A DNA stretch of 64,000 bases from Planctomycetota bacterium (GTDB lineage Bacteria > Planctomycetota > Planctomycetia > Pirellulales > Lacipirellulaceae): contig JAKOXH010000017.1 of assembly GCA_029781135.1 (NCBI GenBank), positions 124,001 to 188,000 of the forward strand, given 5' to 3'. Shown here piece by piece: positions 41,694 through 51,333 of the stretch. Positions within the stretch are counted from its first letter, which is position 1; each line of letters opens with the position of its first letter. The notes beneath the pieces were generated by a model that made no database searches, had not been told where the DNA came from, and was given only the letters and a program-made list of their open reading frames with translations. The translations under genes were made by a program, and so were the position numbers.

Positions 41694-43592
41694 CTACTGC
41701 ACTGGCCGGAGAACGATGCGGCGGAGGTCCATGACGGCGACGCCGGGTTTGGTTTGGGGCCGAACGGATAACGTGTTGTGGCCCGCGGTGAGCTTCACTT
41801 CGCCAATGGTGCGCAGGATCATCTTCTGGAAGTGGCCGGTTTCTTGAACCGTGAACGAGAGAGTTTGATCGTCGAGATTCACGTTCACGCTGGCCCCGCC
41901 GCTGCCGGTGCCGCAGCCTTGTTGGATTTCGACTTCGTAGCGGCCGGCTGTAGGGGCGTTGAATTCCCATTCGGCCCAATCGTGGACGTTGGTCCAATAG
42001 CCGAGGACGTTCTTGTTGGGCTGCGGCTCGTAGCGCAGCGTTTGGCCGTGGATGCGGGCGTCTTGGGCGTGCAGACGGATGTCGCCGGTTGCCGGCGTTA
42101 CGGATGGGGTTTGATCTTTGATGGCGGCGTTCATTGCAGCACGCCAGGCTTTCCAGGCTGGCCGCGTATCGGCGGCGGTGGCTGCGGTTTCGAGTTTCGA
42201 GGAATCTTGATCGGCATATAGACGTTGATGCAGCGCAGCGTCGAAGTTCGGATTGGGCGAAAGCATTTGCGCCCCGACTTGCGTGCGCCAAGCTTTTAGC
42301 TTGCCGAGTAACTCATTCGCTCGTGCGGAATTGGATGTGGCCAGATTGTGCGATTCACTGGGGTCGTCGGCGAGGTTGTAGAGTTCCAAGCTGCCGTCTT
42401 CGAATTGTTCGACGAGCTTCCAATCGCCCTCGCGAATCGCACCGGCGGGGCGGCCACCTTGGTTGGTGTAATTGGGAAAGTGCCAATAGAGCGTGCGCGG
42501 CGGCAGCGGTTCGCCTTTGAGGAGGGGCGTTATGCTGACGCCGTCGAGGGGGCCGACCGCTTGGGCAGCGTCGATGCTGGCGGCTTCGAGCAGGGTTGGC
42601 ACCAGGTCGGTGAGAACCATCGGCGTATCGCAAGTGCGCGCTGGTTTCACAACGCCCGGCCAGCTCACGATGAGCGGTTCGCGAAGGCCGCCCTCGTAGA
42701 GATAGCCTTTGCCGGCACGAAACGGCGTGTTGTGGGTGGCTGGGCCATCGGCGGATTCAAGCACGTGCAGGCCGCCGTTGTCGCTCGTGAAAATGAAAAT
42801 GGTGTGATCGGCGAGGCCGAGTGCTTCGACTTTTTTCATAAGTCGGCCGACGGAGTCGTCGAGCGTTTCGATCATGGCGGCGTATGTCGGATTGAACGCG
42901 GCGTGATGTTTGGTGACCAAGTCAGGAATTGCCGAGAGCGGAATATGTGGACAGTTGTGAGCGACATAACAGAAGAATGGTTGGTCGCGGTATTCTTCGA
43001 TGAACTTCTCGGCGGCGTTAGAAATAAGATATTCACCTTTGCCGCCCGTTTGAGGCGTCGGTGGAGTTGTGGCCGGAGGCATGACGGCGACATCAAAGCC
43101 TTGATCTTGAGGACTGAATCCGTCTCCGCCGAGGTGCCATTTGCCGAAGAGGCCGGTGGCATAGCCGGCACGTTTCAAGATCTCGGCGATGGTTGTTTCC
43201 TCGAGCGGCAGTTGGCCTTCGATGCGCGGCTGCAGAAGGCGTTGCGAGGGGGAATCGGGTCGGCCGGGAAGGTAGTTCGTGAGGTGCAGGCGGGCCGGGC
43301 AGAGACCGGTCATGAGTGCGGCACGCGATGGCGAGCAAATCGGCTGGGCCGTGTAGGCACACGTGAATCGCATGCCTTGCGACGCGAGGCGATCCAAGTT
43401 GGGCGTCGTGTGATCCTGCCGGCCGTAGCAGTGCAGGTCGTTGATGCCGAGGTCATCGGCCAGGACGAGAACGATGTTGGGTTTCGTCGGCGGTGCGGCA
43501 TGGATCGGCAGCGGCCGGGCGAGCAGCGTGGCAATAAGCGCGAGAAGCGAGGCCAACTCGCGCGGGCCTCGCCGATGCGTGGTTGTTGTCAT
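41694..43592 (-). CDS. Secreted sulfatase with C-terminal carbohydrate-binding-like domain
   Basis: A 632-residue exported sulfatase (S1 family). The formylglycine motif is C-x-P-S-R at Cys86 (PICSPSRAALMTG), preceded by the metal-site LVLADDLGINDLHCYG; FIFTSDNGG supplies the second metal region. After the sulfatase fold (to about residue 470) a small beta-sandwich follows (WAEWEFNAPTAGRYEVEIQQ, TAGHNTLSVRPQ), probably sugar-binding. It needs formylglycine-generating enzyme, which is not in the window. The start at 43592 puts the signal peptide (LASLLALIATLLARPLPIHA) at the N-terminus. Confidence 0.92.
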   Translation of the reverse strand: MTTTTHRRGPRELASLLALIATLLARPLPIHAAPPTKPNIVLVLADDLGINDLHCYGRQDHTTPNLDRLASQGMRFTCAYTAQPICSPSRAALMTGLCPARLHLTNYLPGRPDSPSQRLLQPRIEGQLPLEETTIAEILKRAGYATGLFGKWHLGGDGFSPQDQGFDVAVMPPATTPPTPQTGGKGEYLISNAAEKFIEEYRDQPFFCYVAHNCPHIPLSAIPDLVTKHHAAFNPTYAAMIETLDDSVGRLMKKVEALGLADHTIFIFTSDNGGLHVLESADGPATHNTPFRAGKGYLYEGGLREPLIVSWPGVVKPARTCDTPMVLTDLVPTLLEAASIDAAQAVGPLDGVSITPLLKGEPLPPRTLYWHFPNYTNQGGRPAGAIREGDWKLVEQFEDGSLELYNLADDPSESHNLATSNSARANELLGKLKAWRTQVGAQMLSPNPNFDAALHQRLYADQDSSKLETAATAADTRPAWKAWRAAMNAAIKDQTPSVTPATGDIRLHAQDARIHGQTLRYEPQPNKNVLGYWTNVHDWAEWEFNAPTAGRYEVEIQQGCGTGSGGASVNVNLDDQTLSFTVQETGHFQKMILRTIGEVKLTAGHNTLSVRPQTKPGVAVMDLRRIVLRPVQ

Positions 43593-43671
43593 GGAAGGCG
43601 TCCGTCGTAAGGCGGATGCCAGCGGCGATGGAGTCGCCGATGGGCAACGTGACGTCGACACACGACGCTGT

Positions 43672-44583
43672 TTACTTGGAGGGTTTCGGCGGCATCACGC
43701 TGGCCTGGGGCGTAACGCGCTCGATGTTTGGCGAAATATCAGCTTCTGCCTTGCCGAGAGCCCAATTGATGCCGCCAACGACGATACTTTGAAATTCCGG
43801 GCTGGTCCAAACGTCTTCGCGATGGCCCATCGAGGTGTAGAAGACGCGACCCTTGCCGTAATCGTGCGCCCAGGTCGCTGGGTAGGGTGGGCGCTCGTAG
43901 CACTTATCGTGCATCTTGCTGGTTTCGTTGACCAGGACGACGTGCAGATCATCGGCAAAGTTCTTCAGCGAATACCACTCTTCGTGCATTTCGAACCCTG
44001 GACCCAACTTCTCGGCGCCGGGGAACTTCGGATCAACATTGGTCATGGTCGTCTTCTGTTGCGAGCCATGCACAATGAACTCGCCGCCGACCATTTTGAT
44101 GTACTCATCGCGCTGGTCGAGCGGTTGAGCGCTGCCTTGATCGCCCGGGCTATGGAACGAATCGGAGGCGCAATGGAAGCCGACGAATCCCTTGCCATTT
44201 TTAATGGCCTCGAGCAAGGCCGCTTTGCCTTCCTTAGACATGGGTTTGCTGCCGTCGGTGGCTTTGGGGGCGGTCAGATCGCCGGTGGTGTAGAACAGGA
44301 ACGCATCGAACGAGGCGATGTTCTCGGGAGTAAAGATGCTGCCGTCTTTCGTGGTGACGAGTTCCCAGCCGTTCTTCTCGCAGATGGGTTGGAGAATGGT
44401 TTCCGCATAGCACGGTTGACCATCTTTCACTTTGACCACCGAATGTTCGAACGTGGTGGAACGCGTGTAGAACAACAAACGCGGCTTCTTCGCATCGGCA
44501 CTAAAGGCTGCCGAGATCAGTGCGCCGTTCGTCAATACCGTCAGCAATAGAGTCCAGATCGTCAACCGAAATTGCTTGTTCAT
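43672..44583 (-). CDS. ThuA-domain protein, secreted
   Basis: A 303-residue protein with a signal peptide (LTIWTLLLTVLTNGALISAA) and one ThuA domain: LLFYTRSTTFEHSVV, YTTGDLTAPK, GFVGFHCASDSFHSPGDQG and GRVFYTSMGHREDVWTSPEF. ThuA folds are class-I glutamine-amidotransferase-like and, in planctomycetes, are commonly exported with sugar or sulfatase genes; their chemistry is not established. It ends 80 bases before the sulfatase start on the same strand, so the two are probably co-transcribed. Confidence 0.9.
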   Translation of the reverse strand: MNKQFRLTIWTLLLTVLTNGALISAAFSADAKKPRLLFYTRSTTFEHSVVKVKDGQPCYAETILQPICEKNGWELVTTKDGSIFTPENIASFDAFLFYTTGDLTAPKATDGSKPMSKEGKAALLEAIKNGKGFVGFHCASDSFHSPGDQGSAQPLDQRDEYIKMVGGEFIVHGSQQKTTMTNVDPKFPGAEKLGPGFEMHEEWYSLKNFADDLHVVLVNETSKMHDKCYERPPYPATWAHDYGKGRVFYTSMGHREDVWTSPEFQSIVVGGINWALGKAEADISPNIERVTPQASVMPPKPSK

Positions 44584-44997
44584 GGTAATCCACTCGCAGT
44601 TAGGGGAGGCGTGAAGTGCTTTGCGACCGTTCGCCCGACGGCGCTTATTTTACGTAGGGTTGCAGCCGTATGATACCCTCTGCCGGACGATAGCCCTTGT
44701 GGGGGACGCGGCACGTAAGATGTGATGCTGTTTGCGTTTCCACGAGAATTAAGTGACCAACATTTCGTGTGGCCGGTGGCGGCTCGCTAGCATGATAGGT
44801 GTTTTGTGCGCGTAACCTCGCGAATAAGTCAGCCGGCATTTGGTGGCAAATTGCGGAATTCGGGCGACTGGTACGTCCGATTCCGAATGCTTTGATTTAC
44901 GCATTCAAGTAAGGCCGAATCTATAGATACGCCTTCGTAGCGACGTCTCTTCAAGTTCTCTTTTCACAAATTCGCCGCGGTTGGTTGCGGACGGGCC
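44584..44997. other. Divergent intergenic region
   Basis: These 414 bases separate the ThuA gene (minus) from the efflux outer-membrane gene (plus) and must carry both promoters. I see no repeat family member and no gene; a 64-codon minus-strand frame within it has no homology I recognise. Confidence 0.5.
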
Positions 44998-46749
44998 ATG
45001 TTTGATTTTGTGGGCACAGCAAGTTGCCGGATCGTTTTGGCTCTGCTGTTGGCGGTGCTGAGCTCAAGCGGCTGCACGGGCGTACGCGAATACTTTCATA
45101 ATGACTGCAAGGTCGGGCCCGACTATACGCCGCCGTGTGCGCCGGTCGCGAATCAATGGATTGACGCCAACGACAAGCGGGTGCGTACCGAACGCGATGA
45201 CCTGGCGGGTTGGTGGACGGTTTTTGATGATTCGCTGCTGAATGAGTTGATTTGTCGGGCTTACCGGCAGAATCTCACGCTGCGGGAAGCCGGTTTTCGC
45301 ATTATGGCGGCGCGGGCCCAGTTGGGCATCGCGCGCGGCGAATTCTTTCCACAATCGCAGAATGCGACGGGCGCCTATCGCCGGATTGGCTCTGGTGGCA
45401 ACTTTTTTGACCAGTGGAATCTCAACTTCGGCCTGGCCTGGGAACTGGATTTTTGGGGCCGGTTTCGGCGGGCGATCGCGTCGGCCGAGGATTCGCTCGA
45501 CGCCTCGGTGTTTGATTACGACGACGTGTGCGTGACGTTGCTTTCCGACACTGCCACGGCGTACATGCAAGTGCGGACGACGCAAGAGCGGATTCGGCTG
45601 TTGGATATCGTGATCGACGTTCAGGAAAAGGTGTTGAGCTATATCGAAGCTCGCGTGCAAGCTGGAGCCGGGGCGACCGACCTTGATAAAGCGCAAGCGC
45701 GGAGCAACTTGGAGCAGAGCCGCGCGCAGCGCAATCAATTCTTGATCGATCTCCGCACGGCGGAGAACCAACTATGTATTTTGCTGGGGATGCCAGCGGT
45801 TGATTTGACCCAAGTGTTGGCCTCGGGGCCAAAGACGTCGATTCCAATTGCGCCCGACTACGTGGTTGTTGGCATTCCGGCCGACTTGTTGCGACGGCGG
45901 CCCGACGTGCGGCGGGCGGAGCGGCTGGCGGCGGCGCAGGCCGAGCAAATCGGGATCGCGGAAGCGGATTGGTATCCATCGATCACGATTTCCGGCAACT
46001 TGGGTTGGCAAGCGCAGCGGTTGTCAGAGCTATTTACGCCGCAAGGTTTCAATAGCTCGTTTGGGCCGTCGTTTCAGTGGAACTTGTTGAACTATGGCCG
46101 CATTCTCAATAACGTGCGTTTGCAGGACGCACGATTCCGGGAGTTGGTGACGGCGTATCAAAATACGGTGTTGCAGGCCGATCTTGAAGTAGAAAACGGC
46201 ATGGTGGCCTTCGTGCAGGCGCATCAACGGGCCGACGATTTGCGGAAGAGCGTTGATGAAGCCTGGAAAGCGCTGCAGGTCTTGGTAGCTCAATACCAGG
46301 TGGGTCGCAGTGGTGTTGACTTCAATCGCTACGCAACGATTCAGCAGACGCTGATTACACAGCAGGACTCTTGGGCTCAGTCGCGCGGGCAGATTTGTCT
46401 GGGGCTGATCCAGGTGTATCGTGGGTTGGGCGGCGGCTGGCAGATCAAGTGCGAGACTCCACCCGACAAACGCGGCGTTCTGTCGCCTGCGGCCGTTGGG
46501 AGCGGCAGCAGTTCAGCCGGTAAAGATGCGGCGAAACCGAATGGCGGAGATGCGGCGTCACCGCCAAATTCCACCGCCGAGAAGCCGGCACCGAGCAGTA
46601 GCACTGCGACAACTGCGACCGGGACCGCCTCTGCGGCAGCATCGACCACTCCCCCGGCCGTATCACAGAGTTCACCACCCGAGGGCAAGCAGCCGGGCAG
46701 CTCGAAACCGGGGCCGGAACTGCTTCCGCCGCCGCAGCGTCCAAAGTAA
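44998..46749 (+). CDS. NodT/TolC-family outer-membrane efflux lipoprotein
   Basis: A 583-residue outer-membrane channel of the NodT/RND type. The lipobox is SSSGC (Cys about residue 26). VGPDYTPPCAPVANQWIDA is the family start, and two OEP repeats follow (about 70-265 and 280-465, including GIPADLLRRRPDVRRAERLA). The last 100 residues are a Pro/Ser/Ala/Thr-rich tail with no homology. It is the outer part of the exporter whose adaptor and ABC protein follow 0.8 kb downstream, with a MarR regulator between. Confidence 0.93.
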   Translation: MFDFVGTASCRIVLALLLAVLSSSGCTGVREYFHNDCKVGPDYTPPCAPVANQWIDANDKRVRTERDDLAGWWTVFDDSLLNELICRAYRQNLTLREAGFRIMAARAQLGIARGEFFPQSQNATGAYRRIGSGGNFFDQWNLNFGLAWELDFWGRFRRAIASAEDSLDASVFDYDDVCVTLLSDTATAYMQVRTTQERIRLLDIVIDVQEKVLSYIEARVQAGAGATDLDKAQARSNLEQSRAQRNQFLIDLRTAENQLCILLGMPAVDLTQVLASGPKTSIPIAPDYVVVGIPADLLRRRPDVRRAERLAAAQAEQIGIAEADWYPSITISGNLGWQAQRLSELFTPQGFNSSFGPSFQWNLLNYGRILNNVRLQDARFRELVTAYQNTVLQADLEVENGMVAFVQAHQRADDLRKSVDEAWKALQVLVAQYQVGRSGVDFNRYATIQQTLITQQDSWAQSRGQICLGLIQVYRGLGGGWQIKCETPPDKRGVLSPAAVGSGSSSAGKDAAKPNGGDAASPPNSTAEKPAPSSSTATTATGTASAAASTTPPAVSQSSPPEGKQPGSSKPGPELLPPPQRPK

Positions 46750-47071
46750 ATGGAGTTGAATTCGCTTGAATTCAGCGGATTCAAACAGAGCCGATCAGTA
46801 AATCGAACTCTGTAAGGGTGGCACGTCCAGAGGCTTTGCGATGGGCGTGGAATCGGCGATCATTGCCGCTGCGCTACGCCCTTCGCAGACGCAGGGCGTG
46901 CCGCCCCAAGTGAGAAATTGATCGGCCCGGGCATCGGCACGTTCTTTCTAGTGCGCTACCGCAATTTTCCATTTCGCGGGCGCTTTCGTCTTGTCAAATG
47001 GTTCACGCGTATAAATAATTTACGTGTGGAAACCATTTCGTCGCGCGAGCAAGATTCCTTGGGGAGGAAGC
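46750..47071. other. Intergenic region with a repeat and the marR promoter
   Basis: Bases about 46815-46912 form a palindrome-rich segment, from GGGTGGCACGTCC to GGGCGTGCCGCCCC; a related end, GGGTGGCACGCCC, is at 4480-4492. The remaining part holds the dyad-covered promoter described separately. Confidence 0.6.
46991..47038 (+). promoter_or_regulatory. marR promoter covered by an inverted repeat
   Basis: TTGTCA (46991-46996) and AATAAT (47014-47019), 17 bases apart, form a good promoter. Perfect arms AAATGGTT (46996-47003) and AACCATTT (47031-47038) lie across the -10 box and start point, with partial symmetry extending inward (CACGCG against CGTGTG). This fits autoregulation by the MarR protein encoded next. 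Confidence 0.68.
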
Positions 47072-47566
47072 GTGGTGGACGCAGCGTCGGTTATATCCAG
47101 AGACATTTCCGGTCCCATGGCGCAGGCCAAAGCGGTGCACGCGGCGCTGCGCGAGATCGGTCGTAATATGCTGTCGGTCGACGATCCCGCGATGGATTTG
47201 CCCATCCGGCAATTAAAAGTGTGCATGGCGCTGTTGCCGGGCAGTTGCTCGATGACCGATATCAGCCGGGAGGTTGGTCTCTCGCGGAGTTCGGTGACGC
47301 AGGTTTCCGATCGGCTGGAACGCCGCGGACTGGTCGAAAGAGAATTGCAGAGCGATGACCGGCGGGTGCGGAAGTTGAAATTGACGCCGAAGGGACTGCA
47401 GCTGATGCGGTCGCATGAGCTCAAGCAACTGCGGCGGATCGCGGCGGTGCTGAAGGGATTATCCAAGTCGGAGATTGAGCAAATGATGGCGGGCCTGGCG
47501 GTGTTTTCGCGGAGGGAGACAAAATTCGGCGCGACGGCGCGGACAAGCCGCGACAATAGCGAATGA
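47072..47566 (+). CDS. MarR-family transcriptional regulator
   Basis: A 164-residue winged-helix regulator. SMTDISREVGLSRSSVTQVS is the helix-turn-helix and DRLERRGLVERELQSDDRRV the wing, all in the usual MarR place. The GTG at 47072 is preferred: GGGGAGGAAG lies directly before it (47061-47070). The frame extends to a GTG at 47024, but that start would lie within the operator dyad. It sits between the outer-membrane and adaptor genes and likely controls them by sensing an exported compound. Confidence 0.87.
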   Translation: MVDAASVISRDISGPMAQAKAVHAALREIGRNMLSVDDPAMDLPIRQLKVCMALLPGSCSMTDISREVGLSRSSVTQVSDRLERRGLVERELQSDDRRVRKLKLTPKGLQLMRSHELKQLRRIAAVLKGLSKSEIEQMMAGLAVFSRRETKFGATARTSRDNSE

Positions 47567-47601
47567 CGGGCGTACTTAGCACTTGCTGATTGGCGGATGC
47601 C

Positions 47602-48990
47602 ATGTTTCGGTTCTTATCACTTGTGGTGTTACTCGGCGCGATTGTGGGCAGCGTGTGGTTTTATCGGGACTACAGCGAGCGGCATGCGCAGGCGCCGCCG
47701 TATCGAACGGAGCACGTCAAGCGCGGCGATTTGTTGATTACCGTGGGCGCAACGGGCACGATTGAACCGGAAGAAGTGGTGGACGTGGGCGCGCAAGTGA
47801 TGGGACGCATCAAGGAACTAGGGAAGGATCCGCGGGGTAAGACGGATCCGGCGTATGCGAATAAATCGGTCGACTATGGTTCGCCGGTGGAAAAAGGCAT
47901 GGTGCTCGCGCAGATTGATCCCGCGATCTACAACGCGCAACACGATCAGGCGAAGGCCGCGCTGGCGCAAGCCGAGGCCAACGTGGCGCAGATGCAGGCC
48001 CGTGTATTGCAAACCGAAGCGGAGTGGCAGCGGGCGCAAAGGCTCAAGAATTTGAAGATTCCGAGTCGCTCGCCGACGGGAAGTGCGGCGGCCAACGAAT
48101 CGCTGCCGATCGTGGGGATTTCGGATGCGGACTATATTTTGGCGCAGGCAAACGCCGAGACGGCGAAAGCCGACCTGGAAGCCGCCCAGGCGACGGTGCT
48201 GCAGCAGAAGGCGACGCTGCTGTTGGCCGAGACGAACTTGGGGTATACGACGATCTTTTCGCCGATTGCCGGCACGATCATCGATCGACGGGTGAATATT
48301 GGTCAGACCGTGGTGTCCAGTTTGAATGCGCCGAGTTTGTTTTTGCTGGCCCGTGATTTGCGGCGGATGCAGGTGTGGGCGGCGGTGAATGAGGCCGACA
48401 TCGCCAAAATACGGCCGGGAACGAAAGTGCATTTTCGCGTTGATGCCTTTCCGGACGACACATTTCACGGCACGGTTGTGCAGATTCGCTTGAACGCGTC
48501 GATGACGCAGAACGTGGTCATCTACACGGTGGTGATCGGGGTCGACAATTCTGACTTGAAATTACTTCCCTATTTAACGGCCGATGTGAAGTTCGAAGTC
48601 GATGAACGGAAAAACGTGCTCTTGGTGCCGAATTCGGCGTTTCGATTTCGGCCCGCTGCGGATCAGATCCTCGGCGGGGCGCCGCAACATCGAGAGGAAG
48701 GGCCCGACGCTAGCGAGGATCAACCTGGGAAGAATAATGCCGATGGTAAGTCCAGCGATAGTGCCGGACGGTTGTGGCAGATCGATCCAGAGTCGTCGAA
48801 GCTCACCGCGATTGAAGTTCGCAAGGGCTTGAGTGACGGCTCCTTCACGGAAGTCATTAGCGATAAGGTCCATGAGGGCGACACAATCGTCGTCGGCGAG
48901 CAGAAGCAAGTGGCCAGTAGCGAGGTGAATAATCCATTTGCTCCGCCGAAGTTCCGGGGTTCGCGACCCAGCACCAAGAACGCAAATTGA
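47602..48990 (+). CDS. MacA-like periplasmic adaptor (membrane-fusion protein)
   Basis: A 462-residue HlyD/MacA adaptor. One N-terminal membrane segment (FRFLSLVVLLGAIVGSVWFY) anchors it. The lipoyl/hairpin region runs from RGDLLITVGATGTIEPEEVV through the coiled coil (AALAQAEANVAQMQARVLQT), then FSPIAGTIIDRRVNIGQTVV closes the lipoyl domain and KVHFRVDAFPDDTFHGTVVQ is the beta-barrel. The ATG at 47602 is preferred over a TTG at 47590. The MacB-type ABC gene follows after 12 bases, so both are co-translated partners. Confidence 0.92.
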   Translation: MFRFLSLVVLLGAIVGSVWFYRDYSERHAQAPPYRTEHVKRGDLLITVGATGTIEPEEVVDVGAQVMGRIKELGKDPRGKTDPAYANKSVDYGSPVEKGMVLAQIDPAIYNAQHDQAKAALAQAEANVAQMQARVLQTEAEWQRAQRLKNLKIPSRSPTGSAAANESLPIVGISDADYILAQANAETAKADLEAAQATVLQQKATLLLAETNLGYTTIFSPIAGTIIDRRVNIGQTVVSSLNAPSLFLLARDLRRMQVWAAVNEADIAKIRPGTKVHFRVDAFPDDTFHGTVVQIRLNASMTQNVVIYTVVIGVDNSDLKLLPYLTADVKFEVDERKNVLLVPNSAFRFRPAADQILGGAPQHREEGPDASEDQPGKNNADGKSSDSAGRLWQIDPESSKLTAIEVRKGLSDGSFTEVISDKVHEGDTIVVGEQKQVASSEVNNPFAPPKFRGSRPSTKNAN

Positions 48991-49002
48991 ACGGTTGCCG
49001 CG

Positions 49003-51333
49003 ATGGAACTCATCCGCCTCAAAGACATCTGCAAGACGTACCACCTCGGCGAGGTGGATGTGCCGGTGCTGCGCGGGATCTCGTTCACGATTCAGCGTGG
49101 TGAGTTCGTGGCGTTGATGGGCGCTTCGGGATCGGGCAAGAGCACGTTGATGCACATTCTCGGCTGCTTGGATCGGCCGACTTCCGGTGCGTATTGGTTG
49201 GAAGGGCGCGAGGTCGGGAATCTCGCGGCGAATGATCGAGCCATAGTGCGAACCGAGAAGCTCGGATTCGTGTTTCAGAGTTTCAATTTGTTGCCGCGAA
49301 CGACGGCGATTAACAATGTGGCGATGCCGCTCGATTATTCGCTTTCGCCGCCGCCAGTGGTACGAGCGATTCAACGGGCAAGTGATTTGTTAGTTCGAGT
49401 GGGGCTGAGCCATCGGCTCGATCACACTTCCTCGCAGATGTCTGGCGGGCAACAACAGCGTGTGGCGATTGCGCGTTCGCTCGTGAATCAGCCAGCGCTC
49501 TTATTGGCTGACGAGCCGACCGGGAATCTCGATTCGCACACGAGCGTGGAAATCTTGCAGATGTTTCGCGAGCTCAACGCGAGCGGGATTACCGTGCTGC
49601 TGGTAACGCACGACCCCGAAGTTGCGTCCTACGCTGATCGAACGATTCATATCGTGGACGGGATGATTGATAGCGATACGACGACGCGACACGGGCACGT
49701 TTCGAGCAATGGAAACGATGACTTGGGGGGCTTGGAGCCGACGAATGGCGATGGGGCCGAATCACGGAGTGGCCGAGGCGAGAGCGGCGGTGTCGTCGTG
49801 CGCACGCTGCGGCGCCGACGCACGGATCGGTTGGCGGCGGCCGGGACGAAGACCAGGAATGTGGTGGCGGAGGCTCCGCCAGAAGCAACGATCGACGAAC
49901 CGCGGCCGGCGCGGCCTAAACAAAGCATCGGCAGTGTGGTGGCGTCGTTCTTTCCCCCCACATTGCGCACCGCCGCAAATGCGCTCCGGCGGAACAAGAT
50001 GCGTTCGGCCTTGACGACGATCGGCATTATCATCGGCGTGGCGGCGGTGATCGCGATGGTGGAAATCAGCCAGGGGTCGAAGACGGCGCTCATGCAGACC
50101 ATGTCGACGATGGGGGCGAATAACTTGATGGTCCAGTCGGGGGCGGCGGCGAGCGGCGGCATTAGCTTCGGTTCCGGTAGCCAGAAGACGCTGACGCCGC
50201 AGGATGCGGAAGAGATCGCAACTCAATGCGATGAGGTGGCAGCGGTGGCGCCCATCGTGCAAGTGCACGGGCAAGTGGTGTGCGGCAATCGCAATTGGAC
50301 GCCGATGGTCATCTACGGCACGACGCCGGCATATCTCGATGTGCGCGACTTCGGGATGATGGAGGCGGGCGAGATGTTCACCGACCAGGATGTTCGCGGC
50401 AGTGTGAAAGTGTGCGTGATTGGCGCGACCTTGGTCCGCGAGCTCTTCGAGGGAGAATCGCCGATCGGCAAAGATATTCGCGTGCAGAACGTGGGCCTGC
50501 GGGTGGTCGGCGTGTTGGGGCGCAAGGGCGCGAACATGATGGGGATGGATCAGGATGACATCGTGCTCGCGCCGTGGACGACGATCAAGTATCGGGTCTC
50601 GGGCAATAATGTGGGGGGGGCCAGCGGCGGAACAACAGCGAGTTCGGCCACGACGGGCAGTTCCATCTCCACGCAAACGAAAACCCTTAACGATTTGTAT
50701 CCGGGCAGTACGACGCTGTTCCCCCAGCAATCGAGCGCCCAGGCAACCAATAACCCGCAGCGGGTGATGTTCACGAACGTCGATCAGATTCTGGCGAAGG
50801 CGACGTCGGCGGAAACCATTCCAACGGCCATGAATCAAATCACGGAGCTCTTGCACGAGCGCCATCATATTCGTGCCGATGAACGCGACGACTTCAACAT
50901 TCGCGACATGAGCGAAATCATCAAGGCCTTGGGGTCAATGCAAAATATGATGAGTGGCTTGCTGCTGATCGTGGCGATGATTTCGCTGGTCGTGGGTGGC
51001 GTGGGCATCATGAATATCATGCTGGTTTCGGTAACGGAGCGCACCAAGGAAATTGGCCTGCGGATGGCCGTGGGGGCGCGAAGTCGGCAGATTTTGCGGC
51101 AGTTTCTGATCGAGGCGGTCGTGCTGTGCCTGGCGGGTGGGATTGCCGGCATTGTGCTGGGTCGGTTGACGGCCTTGACCGTGTGGTATGTGCTGCGTTG
51201 GCCGATTACCGCTTCTTACCCGGCGATTGTGGCGGCGTTTGCCGTCTCGGCGACGATTGGGATCGCCTTTGGGTTCTATCCGGCCTGGAAGGCGTCGCGG
51301 CTCGACCCGATCGATGCGCTGCGGTACGAGTAG
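49003..51333 (+). CDS. MacB-like ABC exporter (ATPase-permease fusion)
   Basis: A 776-residue MacB-type protein. N-terminal ATPase: Walker A GASGSGKST (40-48), signature SGGQQQR (about 146), Walker B LLLADEP (about 165). A linker of about 90 residues (230-320), rich in Gly/Arg, is longer than usual. The first membrane helix (about 340, LTTIGIIIGVAAVIAMVEI), a large periplasmic domain, and three C-terminal helices ending LDPIDALRYE complete the FtsX/MacB permease. With the adaptor and the NodT protein it forms a tripartite mechanotransmission exporter, for a drug, lipid or peptide not predictable here. Confidence 0.94.
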   Translation: MELIRLKDICKTYHLGEVDVPVLRGISFTIQRGEFVALMGASGSGKSTLMHILGCLDRPTSGAYWLEGREVGNLAANDRAIVRTEKLGFVFQSFNLLPRTTAINNVAMPLDYSLSPPPVVRAIQRASDLLVRVGLSHRLDHTSSQMSGGQQQRVAIARSLVNQPALLLADEPTGNLDSHTSVEILQMFRELNASGITVLLVTHDPEVASYADRTIHIVDGMIDSDTTTRHGHVSSNGNDDLGGLEPTNGDGAESRSGRGESGGVVVRTLRRRRTDRLAAAGTKTRNVVAEAPPEATIDEPRPARPKQSIGSVVASFFPPTLRTAANALRRNKMRSALTTIGIIIGVAAVIAMVEISQGSKTALMQTMSTMGANNLMVQSGAAASGGISFGSGSQKTLTPQDAEEIATQCDEVAAVAPIVQVHGQVVCGNRNWTPMVIYGTTPAYLDVRDFGMMEAGEMFTDQDVRGSVKVCVIGATLVRELFEGESPIGKDIRVQNVGLRVVGVLGRKGANMMGMDQDDIVLAPWTTIKYRVSGNNVGGASGGTTASSATTGSSISTQTKTLNDLYPGSTTLFPQQSSAQATNNPQRVMFTNVDQILAKATSAETIPTAMNQITELLHERHHIRADERDDFNIRDMSEIIKALGSMQNMMSGLLLIVAMISLVVGGVGIMNIMLVSVTERTKEIGLRMAVGARSRQILRQFLIEAVVLCLAGGIAGIVLGRLTALTVWYVLRWPITASYPAIVAAFAVSATIGIAFGFYPAWKASRLDPIDALRYE

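Noticed and set aside
42348..43610. Long plus-strand frame (420 codons) opposite the sulfatase gene
   Set aside because: It is the complement of an intact sulfatase and shows no family resemblance.
45691..46280. AAAGCGC sequences resembling operator halves within the efflux channel gene
   Set aside because: They are not palindromic and lie inside coding sequence.
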